From contig JAICXQ010000020.1 of the NCBI GenBank assembly GCA_025980325.1, forward strand, positions 1-34,262: 34,262 bases of DNA. Reading direction: 5' to 3'. Below, in pieces: positions 8,110 to 15,746 of the stretch (the first letter of the stretch is position 1; the number at the start of each line of letters is the position of its first letter). The DNA is from Frankiales bacterium (lineage in GTDB: Bacteria > Actinomycetota > Actinomycetes > JAFAQI01). The position numbers were made by a program, and so were the translations under genes. The notes under the pieces were generated by a model. That model did no database searches. It worked only from the letters and a program-made list of their open reading frames with translations, and was not told where the DNA came from.

Positions 8110-8783
8110 TCGGCGAAGCGGTAGCCCATGCCGGGTTCGGTGAGCAGGTAACGCGGCCGGGTCGGGTCCGGTTCGAGCTTGCGGCGTAACTGCGCGACGT
8201 ACACCCGCAGGTAGTTCGACTCCGTCTCGTACGCCGGTCCCCACACGTCCTGCAGCAACTGGCGCTGCGTCACGAGGCGGCCGCGGTTGCGCACGAGGAT
8301 CTCCAGCACCTGCCACTCGGTCGGCGTGAGTCGCACGTCCTCTGGTCCGGCCCGCGTGACCCGCTTCGCGGCAAGATCGACGGTGAAGTCGTCGGTCACG
8401 ACCGACGGCACGTCCGGCCCGGACGAACCGCGCCGAACGGCCGCGCGCAGGCGGGCCAGCAGCTCGTCCATGCCGAACGGCTTCGTCACGTAGTCGTCCG
8501 CGCCGGCGTCGAGCGCCTTCACCTTCGCCGCCTCGTTCTCGCGCGCGGACAGTACGAGGATCGGCGTGCTCGTCCAGCCGCGTACCCCGGTGATGACGTC
8601 GGTTCCGTCCATGTCGGGCAGGCCGAGGTCGAGGATGATCGCGTCCGGCCGCTCCCGCGCGACGACGGCGAGACCGCTCGCGCCGTTCATCGCCACCACC
8701 ACCTCGTACGAGCGCGCGGTCAAGTTGATGCGCAACGCGCGGCAGATCGCGTCTTCGTCGTCGATGACGACGACCTTCGTCAC
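8106..8783 (-). CDS. kdpE: OmpR/KdpE-type response regulator
   Basis: 225 residues. The receiver domain (1-115) has the acidic pocket Asp8/Asp9, phospho-acceptor Asp52 (IILDLGLPDMDG), Ser79 and Lys101 (VTKPFG). A winged-helix DNA-binding domain (about 130-223) carries the usual VRLTPTEWQVLEILVRNRGRLVTQRQLL and the LRVYVAQLRRKLEPDP recognition region. The ALDAGADDYVTKPFGMDELLARLRAA stretch and overall length are like KdpE. It overlaps the sensor kinase gene by four bases (8780-8783), so the two are co-translated. No kdpFABC is in the window; the divergent KimA-type transporter is the most likely target. The gene name reflects sequence family and not proven control of kdp. Confidence 0.88.
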   Translation of the reverse strand: MTKVVVIDDEDAICRALRINLTARSYEVVVAMNGASGLAVVARERPDAIILDLGLPDMDGTDVITGVRGWTSTPILVLSARENEAAKVKALDAGADDYVTKPFGMDELLARLRAAVRRGSSGPDVPSVVTDDFTVDLAAKRVTRAGPEDVRLTPTEWQVLEILVRNRGRLVTQRQLLQDVWGPAYETESNYLRVYVAQLRRKLEPDPTRPRYLLTEPGMGYRFAD

Positions 8784-10543
8784 GTTCGCACCTGACGCCC
8801 GTGCGCGACGAGGGACGGGACGATCGGCAGTGTCATCGTCATCGTCAACCCGCCACCGGGCGTCTGCGACGGGCGGAGCGCGCCGCTGATCGCGTCGACG
8901 AAACCGCGCGCGACCGCGAGCCCGAGGCCGACACCGGTGCTCATGTCCTGGTCGCCCAATCGTTGGAACGGCTCGAAGATCCGGTCGTGATCCGCACTCG
9001 GCACTCCCGGCCCGTGGTCGATCACCGACACCTCGACGACGTCGTCGTACGCCTCGGCCGAGAGCGTCGGCGGCCGGTCGGCCGGCGAGAAGCGCACGGC
9101 GTTGGCAAGCAGGTTCGCGAGCGCACGTTCGAGCAGGCCCGCATCGGTGAGCACCAACGGCAACGTCTCCGGTACGTCGAGCCGCACTCGTTCGCCGCCG
9201 GCGATCCCGCGCAGCGCGAGCGGCGCGATCTCGTCGATCGCCGCCGGTCGCAGGAACGGTTGCAACGCGCCGGTCTGCACCCGGCTCATGTCGAGCAGGT
9301 TCGCGATGAGGCTGTCGAGCCGGTCGCTCGACTCTTCGATCGTCGCGAGCAGGGTCGCCTCGTCTTCGGGCGACCAGTGCACGTCGGACTGCCGAAGACT
9401 GCTGATGCTGGCCTTGATCGAGGCGAGCGGCGTCCGCAGATCGTGGCTAACGGCGGCGAGCAACGCGGTCCGCATCCGGTTGCCCGCGGCGAGCGCCTCG
9501 GTCTGCGCGGCCTGGGTGCGCAGCCGGTCGCGGTCGAGCGCTGCCGTCGCTTGCCCGGCCGCCGCTTCGATCAACCGCGAGCTGCCCGGCGGCACGGCGC
9601 CATGGACGATCATCGCGACATCGTCGCGGGCCAGGATCCGTTGCCCGCCGGCACTCGACGTGTCACCGCAGTGGGCGACCCGGATCCAGCGATCGCCGAC
9701 TCGCTCGAGCAGTTCGGCGCCGACGCTCAACGTCGCGTACAGATGCTGGAGCACGACGCTCGGCGTGTCCTCCCGCCCGAGCACCGAACCGGCGAGCCGC
9801 GCGAGCGCCTCCGCCTCGCTGCGGCTGCGGCGTGCCTCGACCAACCGGCGGGCCGCGAGATGGACCACGCTCGACACCACGATCGCGACGAGGATGAACA
9901 GCATCAATGCGAGCAGATTGTCCGGCTCGGCGATCGTGAAGGTGTGGTACGGCGCGGTGAAGTACCAGTTGATCAGCAGGCTCGCCGCGATCGCCGCGAA
10001 CACGGCCGGCCAGAACCCACCCACCAGCGCGACCGCGACGACAGCGAGCAGGTAGATGAGCAGGTTGTCGGTCAGCGACAGCTGCGCGCGCAGGCCCGTG
10101 ACGACCAACGTCAACGCCGGCAACAACAGCAGCGCCAGCAAGCCACCGGCGAGCTGCCGCCGGCGGTCGAGCGCCGGGGAGAACGACGCCAAGCCGATCA
10201 CAGCCTTCAGTGTGCTCGCACCCGCGCCGATCAGCGCCGCCGTGCCCATCGAGATCGCGGCGACCGCCGCTTGCCGACCGGTGGGATGCAGGCTTCCGTA
10301 CGGCGCGCGCGCGAACGAGCTCGCGGTCATCCAGCCGATGACGGCGAGCGGCGGGGCCGCCTTCGGATCGGTCAGGCTCGTCGTGGCGAGGACGACGGCG
10401 CCGCACACGACCGCGACGGCGACACCGGAGAGCCGACCGTCCAAGCCGGCCGCGACCGCGCCGACGACGAGCAACAGCGCCGCCCCGACGGGTAGCGCGA
10501 CGTACGCCGGATACTCCGGCCATCGGCGGTGTCGAGTGGCCAT
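8780..10543 (-). CDS. KdpD-like sensor histidine kinase lacking the N-terminal KdpD/Usp domains
   Basis: 587 residues from ATG at 10543. The first 125 residues contain several hydrophobic helices in place of the cytosolic KdpD and Usp domains of full-length KdpD (about 850-900 residues). A DUF4118 four-helix block follows (about 130-230), including the KdpD-like segment INWYFTAPYHTFTIAEPDNL (191-210). A GAF-like region lies at about 245-340. The dimerisation/phosphoacceptor helix has AAVSHDLRTPLASIKASISS with His367, and the HATPase domain has the N box (LANLLANAVRFSPA) and G boxes (DHGPGVP, GVGLGLAV). It probably senses K+ or envelope stress and phosphorylates the overlapping KdpE-like regulator. 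It is divergent from kimA, with the phased TCTTGACG boxes between. Confidence 0.88.
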   Translation of the reverse strand: MATRHRRWPEYPAYVALPVGAALLLVVGAVAAGLDGRLSGVAVAVVCGAVVLATTSLTDPKAAPPLAVIGWMTASSFARAPYGSLHPTGRQAAVAAISMGTAALIGAGASTLKAVIGLASFSPALDRRRQLAGGLLALLLLPALTLVVTGLRAQLSLTDNLLIYLLAVVAVALVGGFWPAVFAAIAASLLINWYFTAPYHTFTIAEPDNLLALMLFILVAIVVSSVVHLAARRLVEARRSRSEAEALARLAGSVLGREDTPSVVLQHLYATLSVGAELLERVGDRWIRVAHCGDTSSAGGQRILARDDVAMIVHGAVPPGSSRLIEAAAGQATAALDRDRLRTQAAQTEALAAGNRMRTALLAAVSHDLRTPLASIKASISSLRQSDVHWSPEDEATLLATIEESSDRLDSLIANLLDMSRVQTGALQPFLRPAAIDEIAPLALRGIAGGERVRLDVPETLPLVLTDAGLLERALANLLANAVRFSPADRPPTLSAEAYDDVVEVSVIDHGPGVPSADHDRIFEPFQRLGDQDMSTGVGLGLAVARGFVDAISGALRPSQTPGGGLTMTMTLPIVPSLVAHGRQVRT

Positions 10544-10584
10544 GCGTCCCGAGTCTTCCCGCGTCCCGCACATGCCCGGCCCGG

Positions 10585-10624
10585 TCTTGACGGGATCTTG
10601 ACGCGTCCCGCGGGAATCTTGACG
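10585..10624. promoter_or_regulatory. Phased TCTTGACG direct repeats, candidate KdpE-type operator
   Basis: TCTTGACG occurs at 10585, 10596 and 10617, so the spacings are 11 and 21 bases, about one and two helical turns. Such same-face direct repeats are what OmpR/KdpE-family winged-helix dimers bind. A weaker TCTTCCCG lies at 10554, 31 bases before the first box. The boxes lie midway between the starts of the kinase gene (10543) and kimA (10671). Binding by the neighbouring regulator is inferred, not shown. Confidence 0.55.
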
Positions 10625-10670
10625 CGCGTCATGCGCCGCGCGGCGGACGGCGAACCTAGCGTCGAAAGAC

Positions 10671-12596
10671 GTGCCGTCGCGCAGTAGTGCAACCGTCGTC
10701 GAGGCGACCAAACGCCTGCTCGTCGGCCGGCCGTTGCGCAGCCAGCAGTTGCACGAGACGTTGCTGCCGAAGTGGCTCGCGCTCCCGGTGTTCTGCTCCG
10801 ACCCGATCTCCTCCGTGGCCTACGCGACCGAGGAGATCGTGCTCGCGCTCGCGGCCGGCGGCGCTGCGTACCTGACCTTCTCGAAGTGGATCGCCGCAGC
10901 GGTCGCCGCACTGCTCGTCATCGTCGTCGCGTCCTACCGGCAGACCTGTTACGCCTATCCCAACGGCGGCGGCGCGTTCGCGGTGAGCCTCGACAACTTC
11001 GGCGAGAACGCCGCGCTCGTCGCCGCCGCCGCGCTGCTGGTCGACTACGTGATGACGGTGGCCGTCTCCGTCGTGTCCGGCGTCGTCGCGATCACCAGCG
11101 CCGCACCGAGCCTGCAATCGCACGCCGTCCTGCTCTCGGTCGGCTGCGTCGTACTGCTCATGCTCGCGAATCTGCGCGGGGTCAAGGAATCCGGCCGCGC
11201 GTTCGCGGTCCCGACCTATGCGTTCGTCGTCTTGACGTTCGTGATGTTCGCCTTCGCGTTCGGCAAGGGCGTGACCGGTCATCTGCCGGACGCGACGACG
11301 GCGGCGCAACAGCTCAGGCGGACGACGCACGTCGGCGGGGTGTTCACGCTCCTGTTGCTTCTACGAGCATTCGCGAACGGATGTACGGCGCTGACCGGTG
11401 TCGAGGCGATCAGCAACGGCGTGCCGTCGTTCCGCAAGCCGAAGTCCCGCAACGCCGCGCAGACGCTCACCGTCATGGGCCTGCTCGCGATCTCGATGTT
11501 CGTCGGCATCACCGCGCTCGCGCTGCACGTGCACGCGCGCGCGCAACCGAGCGGCAACCCGTCGGTCATCTCGCAAGTCGCCGCGACCGCGTTCGGCGGC
11601 AAGGCCGTGCTGTTCTACCTCTACCAAGCTGCGACCGCCGGCATCCTGATCCTCGCCGCGAACACCGCGTTCAACGGCTTTCCGGTCCTGTCGTCGATCC
11701 TCGCGCAGTCGCGTTACCTTCCCCGCCAGTTGCACAACCGCGGCGACAAGCTGGTGTTCAGCAACGGGATCGTCCTGCTCGGGGGCTTCGCCATCGCGCT
11801 CGTCGTCGGCTTCGACGCGAACATCGACAAGCTGATCCAGCTCTACATCATCGGCGTGTTCACGTCGTTCACGTTGAGCCAAGCCGGCATGGTCCGGCAC
11901 TGGAACCGGATCCTCGCGAACAGGCCGGCAACGGGCACCCACCGGATCAAGGTCTCCCGCGCCATCAACCTCGCCGGCGCGATCGCCACCGCCGTGGTTC
12001 TCGTCGTCGTGCTCTACACCAAGGTGATCCACGGCGCGTGGATCGCGATCCTCGCGATGGCCGGCCTCTACCTGGTGATGAAGGGCATCAGCCGGCACTA
12101 CCGGTCGGTCAGCGTCGAGCTCGACGTCGCCGCTGCCGAGCGCCCGCTGCTGCCGTCGCGCAACCACGCGATCGTGCTGGTGTCGCGGCTGCACCTGCCG
12201 ACGATGCGCGCGCTCGCTTATGCGACCGCGACCCGGCCGAGCACGATCGAGGCCCTCACCGTCCGGATCGACGACGAGGACGTCGACCGGCTCCAGGACG
12301 AGTGGGCTCGGCACGGGATCGAGATCCCGCTGAAGATCCTCGACTCGCCGTACCGGGAGATGACGCGGCCGGTGCTCGACTACCTCCGCAGCCTGCACCG
12401 GGCCAGCCCGCGCGACGTCGTCACGGTGTTCATACCGGAGTACGTCGTCGGCCGGTGGTGGGAACAGCTGCTGCACAACCAGAGCGCGCTGCGGCTCAAA
12501 GCGCGACTGCTGTTCGAGCCGGGGGTCATGGTCACCAGCGTTCCGTGGCAGCTCCAATCCGCCGCCGAGGTTGACATCCGGCCGCTCTCCTTCTAA
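10671..12596 (+). CDS. kimA: KimA-type potassium importer (APC superfamily)
   Basis: 641 residues, GTG start. It lines up from end to end with what I recall of Bacillus KimA (YdaO), a c-di-AMP-controlled, high-affinity K+/H+ symporter. Matching features are VGRPLRSQ near the start, SSVAYATEEIVLAL, SYRQTCYAYPNGGGAFAVS, LLVDYVMTVAVSVVSG, NLRGVKESG, a GCTALTGVEAISNGVPSFR helix and LILAANTAFNGFPVLSSILA. About 12 membrane helices end near residue 470. A cytosolic C-terminal domain of about 160 residues follows, ending HNQSALRLKARLLFEPGVMV. Its position divergent from a KdpDE-like pair supports a potassium role. Other APC permeases (amino acid transporters) are the alternative, but the match to KimA is much closer. 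Confidence 0.85.
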   Translation: MPSRSSATVVEATKRLLVGRPLRSQQLHETLLPKWLALPVFCSDPISSVAYATEEIVLALAAGGAAYLTFSKWIAAAVAALLVIVVASYRQTCYAYPNGGGAFAVSLDNFGENAALVAAAALLVDYVMTVAVSVVSGVVAITSAAPSLQSHAVLLSVGCVVLLMLANLRGVKESGRAFAVPTYAFVVLTFVMFAFAFGKGVTGHLPDATTAAQQLRRTTHVGGVFTLLLLLRAFANGCTALTGVEAISNGVPSFRKPKSRNAAQTLTVMGLLAISMFVGITALALHVHARAQPSGNPSVISQVAATAFGGKAVLFYLYQAATAGILILAANTAFNGFPVLSSILAQSRYLPRQLHNRGDKLVFSNGIVLLGGFAIALVVGFDANIDKLIQLYIIGVFTSFTLSQAGMVRHWNRILANRPATGTHRIKVSRAINLAGAIATAVVLVVVLYTKVIHGAWIAILAMAGLYLVMKGISRHYRSVSVELDVAAAERPLLPSRNHAIVLVSRLHLPTMRALAYATATRPSTIEALTVRIDDEDVDRLQDEWARHGIEIPLKILDSPYREMTRPVLDYLRSLHRASPRDVVTVFIPEYVVGRWWEQLLHNQSALRLKARLLFEPGVMVTSVPWQLQSAAEVDIRPLSF

Positions 12597-12618
12597 AACT
12601 AATGTAAGTTAGTTTTAG
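12593..12618. promoter_or_regulatory. Perfect AT-rich palindrome before the patatin gene
   Basis: CTAAAACTAA (12593-12602) and TTAGTTTTAG (12609-12618) are perfect 10-base inverted arms with a TGTAAG centre. The site starts on the kimA stop codon and ends 24 bases before the patatin start. Its very low GC in a GC-rich genome and its tight symmetry suggest a TetR/MarR-type operator controlling the patatin-folE unit. It could also be a stem that ends kimA transcription. Confidence 0.5.
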
Positions 12619-12642
12619 TCACGCGGGAGGTGGCGGACAGCC

Positions 12643-13536
12643 ATGGCGACGGCGTTCGTCCTGTCCGGCGGCGGCAGCCTCGGCGCCGTCCAGGTCGGCA
12701 TGCTGCTCGCGCTGGCCGACCGGCACATCACCCCTGATCTGCTCGTCGGCAGCTCGGTCGGCGCGCTCAACGCCGCGTACGTCGCCGGCCACCCGGGGCA
12801 TCGCGGCGTCGAGGACCTCGCGAGGATCTGGATCAAGTTGCGCCGGTCCGACGTCTTTCCGACCGACGTACGGCGGATCGCCCGCGCACTCACCGGGCAC
12901 GTCAACGGCATCGCCGACTCGAGACCGCTGCGACGCCTCGTCCGCGAGCAGCTGCCGTTCGACCGGATCGAGGACGCGCCGTGGCCGCTCGCCGTCGTCG
13001 CGACCGAGGTCACCACGGGCCGCGAAGTCGTCCTCACCGAAGGCCCGACCGTCGAGGCGATCATGGCCAGCGCCGCGCTGCCCGGCGTCTTCCCACCGGT
13101 CGAGGTGGAAGGCCACCTGCTCATGGACGGCGGCGTGGTCAACAACTCGCCGATCTCGGTCGCCCGTTCCCTCGGCGCAAACCGTATATACGTTTTGCCG
13201 ACGGGTTATGCCTGCGCCCTCGAAGCGCCGCCGCGCACGCCGCTCGGCATGGCGATGCACGCGGTCACCGTCGCGATCCAGCGCCGGATGATCCAGGACG
13301 TGCAGGACATGCAGGCCCAACCCGACTGCGTCGACCTGCGGGTCGCGCCGCCGCTGTGTCCGGTATCGGTGTCGCCGGTCGACTTCCGCGCCGCGGCCCG
13401 GCTGATCGAACGCGCCCGGGAAGCCACCCGCGCGTGGCTCGACCGGCCGATGGCCGCGGACCAATCCGCTCATCTCGCGTTGCACCGACACGGTAAGGAG
13501 ACGACCACCGATGTGCCCGTCCGCGAATGCGCCTGA
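12643..13536 (+). CDS. Patatin-like phospholipase / serine hydrolase
   Basis: 297 residues, ATG start with GGGAGG about ten bases before. The patatin fold signatures are complete: the oxyanion loop GGGSLGAVQVGML (9-21), the nucleophile elbow GSSVG with Ser38, and the DGG motif with Asp162 (LLMDGGVVNNSPI). Family members hydrolyse acyl ester bonds of phospholipids or other lipids with a Ser-Asp dyad. No signal peptide is seen, so it should act at the cytosolic face. The C-terminal 60 residues are helical and Arg-rich. The last 26 bases overlap folE in another frame, so the two are translated together. The AT-rich palindrome just upstream is the likely control site. Confidence 0.9.
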   Translation: MATAFVLSGGGSLGAVQVGMLLALADRHITPDLLVGSSVGALNAAYVAGHPGHRGVEDLARIWIKLRRSDVFPTDVRRIARALTGHVNGIADSRPLRRLVREQLPFDRIEDAPWPLAVVATEVTTGREVVLTEGPTVEAIMASAALPGVFPPVEVEGHLLMDGGVVNNSPISVARSLGANRIYVLPTGYACALEAPPRTPLGMAMHAVTVAIQRRMIQDVQDMQAQPDCVDLRVAPPLCPVSVSPVDFRAAARLIERAREATRAWLDRPMAADQSAHLALHRHGKETTTDVPVRECA

Positions 13537-14146
13537 CCTCGCGTTGCTGCCCAACACCGGGCTGCCCGGCGCGCCCGCGCCGGTCCCGAGCGGCATCGAC
13601 GTCGAGGCCGCCGAACGGGCCGCCGCCGATCTGATCGGCGCGCTCGGCATGGACGTGCGCGATCCGTCGCTCGCCGCCACCCCGCGCCGGATCGCGCGCG
13701 CCTACGCCGAACTGCTCACGCCGCGCGAGTTCAACCTGACGACCTTCCCGAACGAGGAGGGGTACGACGAACTCGTGCTCGCCCGCGCGATCCCGTTCAC
13801 CTCGGTCTGCGAGCACCATCTGCTGCCGTTCAGCGGCATCGCGGCCGTCGGATACCTGCCCGATCACCGCATCATCGGGCTGAGCAAGCTCGCCCGCGTC
13901 GTCGAGCTGTTCGCTCGTCGCCCGCAGGTGCAGGAGCGGATGACCAAGCAGATCGCCGGCTGGCTGGACACGCACCTGCGCCCGCGCGGCGTCGGCGTCG
14001 TGCTGCACGCCGAGCACAGCTGCATGACCGTGCGCGGCGTGCAGGCCCGCGGGGCGACGACGGTGACCAGCGCGCTGCTCGGCACGCTGCGCACCGATTC
14101 GCGCAGCCGAGCGGAGTTCCTCGCGCTGACCCAGCAACCCGCCTGA
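13511..14146 (+). CDS. folE: GTP cyclohydrolase I
   Basis: 211 residues from ATG at 13511, with AAGGAG (13495-13500) inside the end of the patatin gene. It converts GTP to 7,8-dihydroneopterin triphosphate, the first step to folate and other pterins. The zinc ligands Cys100, His103 (SVCEHHLLPF) and Cys171 (HSCMTVRGV) are all present, as are GYLPDHRIIGLSKLARVVELFARRPQ and the QERMTKQIA helix. The first 28 residues are a Pro/Ala-rich extension. The usual folate operon neighbours (ftsH, folP, folB, folK) are not here, so this may be a second copy recruited to another pterin need, or the chromosome is rearranged. That point is inference. Confidence 0.93.
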   Translation: MCPSANAPDLALLPNTGLPGAPAPVPSGIDVEAAERAAADLIGALGMDVRDPSLAATPRRIARAYAELLTPREFNLTTFPNEEGYDELVLARAIPFTSVCEHHLLPFSGIAAVGYLPDHRIIGLSKLARVVELFARRPQVQERMTKQIAGWLDTHLRPRGVGVVLHAEHSCMTVRGVQARGATTVTSALLGTLRTDSRSRAEFLALTQQPA

Positions 14147-14148
14147 GC

Positions 14149-14171
14149 GCGGGCGAGCGCCGCGCGCCCGC
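14149..14171. terminator. GC-rich hairpin between convergent genes
   Basis: GCGGGCG (14149-14155) pairs with CGCCCGC (14165-14171) across a nine-base loop, just after the folE stop. It lacks a T-run, as is common in high-GC actinobacteria, and could end transcription of folE. Confidence 0.4.
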
Positions 14172-14199
14172 CCGCTAAGGCGGCGACGCGGCGATGGGC

Positions 14200-14526
14200 T
14201 CAGCGATCGACGGCCCGCTGCAATTCGGCCTTGTTCATCGTCGAGCGCCCTTCGATGCCCTTGCGTTTCGCCTCGGCGTAAAGCTGAGCTTTGGTCCGGC
14301 CGCCGGGGCCACGGTGCGAGCGCAGGCCGCCGCGCCGGCCGGACGAGATGTCCTGCACCGAGGTCCGGCTGCGTTGCTTGGCCTCGCCGGCCCGGGCCCG
14401 TTCCTTGTTCACTGTGCGCGCGGCGATCTCCTCGGCGGTGTCCTCGTCCTCGCCCCGCTCGCGCAGGCCCTCCTTGATGTGCTCGTACTGGCGTTCGCGC
14501 TTGTCCGACCATGCGGCCCGCGGCAT
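14200..14526 (-). CDS. Small basic protein with Rho-N/SAP-like C-terminal motif
   Basis: 108 residues, highly charged. The N-terminal half (SDKRERQYEHIKEGLRERGE, then DTAEEIAARTVNKERARAGEA) is helical and resembles the short actinobacterial and proteobacterial proteins sometimes labelled plasmid stabilisation protein. The middle is Arg/Gly/Ser-rich. The C-terminus (TKAQLYAEAKRKGIEGRSTM then NKAELQRAVDR) has the two-helix pattern of the Rho N-terminal or SAP motif, which binds nucleic acid. A nucleic-acid-associated role is likely; a true plasmid role has no support here. It stands alone between folE (convergent) and the EAL gene (divergent). Confidence 0.75.
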   Translation of the reverse strand: MPRAAWSDKRERQYEHIKEGLRERGEDEDTAEEIAARTVNKERARAGEAKQRSRTSVQDISSGRRGGLRSHRGPGGRTKAQLYAEAKRKGIEGRSTMNKAELQRAVDR

Positions 14527-14711
14527 GTACGTCCTCCTCGGTCGACGTTGTCCAGGTCCCTTCCAGGTGGCTACCCGGGCCGGCGGAAGGCAATTCGAGA
14601 GCGGTTCCTGCCTGTTTGGTCGTATTTCCCTAGTGCATAAACGTCACAATTCGTCTATGTTGCGACTACGCCCAGTGACCGTCCTGAAACCAGCGGTCGG
14701 AGGTGAGAGCA
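14527..14711. other. Intergenic region, 185 bases, no gene seen
   Basis: This is among the longest non-coding gaps of the window. It separates the small Rho-N-like gene from the EAL gene, which run in opposite directions. Bases about 14610-14665 are AT-rich for this genome and should carry the promoters, but I cannot assign a clear -35/-10 pair. A strong Shine-Dalgarno, GGAGGT at 14699-14704, serves the EAL gene. Confidence 0.5.
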
Positions 14712-15746
14712 GTGTCGCGTCCGGCTCCTTCCCTGCGCCCGGACGCACCGATTGCGGTGCTTCCCCAGCGGCAGCTGCGTGCGGCGCTCAAAGCCGACGA
14801 ATTCGTGCTGCACTACCAACCGGTGGTCTCGCCGCGGACCGGCGCGGTGCGCGGCGTCGAGGCGCTGCTGCGCTGGCAGCACCAGCCCGACCTGCTGCTC
14901 ATGCCGGACGACTTCTTGCCGGCGGTGTCGCACACGCCGGTGATGCACGACCTCACCGCCTGGGTCATCGGCGAGGCGTGTGCACAGATCGCCCGCTGGG
15001 ACTTGCCGACGATGTCGGTGAACATCGCGGCCGGCGACGTGGTGCGACCCACGTTGGTCGGCGAGATCGACGCGGCGCTGGAGGCACACGGGCTCGAACC
15101 GGATCGACTCGTCGTCGAGCTCACCGAGCACGCCGCCGTCCAGGGCATGAGCGCCGCCGCGAAAGTGCTGCGCGACCTGCGTGACCTCGGGGTCGGCGTC
15201 GCCCTCGACGACTTCGGCACGGGCTACTCGTCGCTGCTCTACCTGCGCGACCTGCCGGTCACCGAGGTGAAGGTGGACCGCGCGTTCGTCAGCGGCGTCG
15301 ACCGTCACGACGACGACGCCGCGATCGTGCACAGCGTCGTGCAGCTGGCACATTCCGTCGGCCTCACCGTCGTCGCGGAAGGCGTCGAACGGCTGGAGCA
15401 GGCGCGCTTCCTCGCCGACATCGGCTGCGATTTCGCTCAGGGTTACCTGTACGCGCCGCCCGGTCCGGCGCCGCGGGTGCCGCGGCGGGTCGACCCGGCG
15501 CTGATCGTGGACCCGACGCTCTCCGCCGCCGCGCGCCGGCGCCAGCGCAATCGGGGCAGCCGGCTGACCACGACGTCGCCCGACATCACCGCACGGATCC
15601 GCGAATTGGCCGGCCGTGGCGCGTCGCTGCACACGATCGCGGCGGCGCTGAACAAGGACGGCCTGCTCACCGACGCCGGGACCCGGTGGTCCGCGCCGAC
15701 GGTCGCCCGGGTGCTGTCCCGAACCGAGCCGGAGTCAGACCGGTAA
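14712..15746 (+). CDS. EAL-domain c-di-GMP phosphodiesterase with a recombinase-like C-terminal segment
   Basis: 344 residues from GTG at 14712; a GTG at 14703 overlaps the GGAGGT ribosome site, so the later start fits better. The EAL domain (about 17-256) has an intact active site: EALLRW (50-55), the Asn of SVNIAA, the Glu of VVELTEH, DDFGTGYSS (166-174), the Lys of VKVDRAF, and AEGVER. It should cleave c-di-GMP to pGpG. There is no GGDEF or sensor domain in front. After a basic linker (about 270-288), residues 291-336 read DITARIRELAGRGASLHTIA, then a helix and GTRWSAPTVARVL. This resembles the helix-turn-helix segment of large serine recombinases that picks out a DNA or RNA site. The last 12 bases overlap the convergent VOC gene. 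Confidence 0.88.
   Translation: MSRPAPSLRPDAPIAVLPQRQLRAALKADEFVLHYQPVVSPRTGAVRGVEALLRWQHQPDLLLMPDDFLPAVSHTPVMHDLTAWVIGEACAQIARWDLPTMSVNIAAGDVVRPTLVGEIDAALEAHGLEPDRLVVELTEHAAVQGMSAAAKVLRDLRDLGVGVALDDFGTGYSSLLYLRDLPVTEVKVDRAFVSGVDRHDDDAAIVHSVVQLAHSVGLTVVAEGVERLEQARFLADIGCDFAQGYLYAPPGPAPRVPRRVDPALIVDPTLSAAARRRQRNRGSRLTTTSPDITARIRELAGRGASLHTIAAALNKDGLLTDAGTRWSAPTVARVLSRTEPESDR

Noticed and set aside
14200-14526. Plasmid stabilisation or toxin-antitoxin function
   Set aside because: The label is often given to such proteins, but there is no partner gene or plasmid feature here; only a Rho-N/SAP-like segment is visible.
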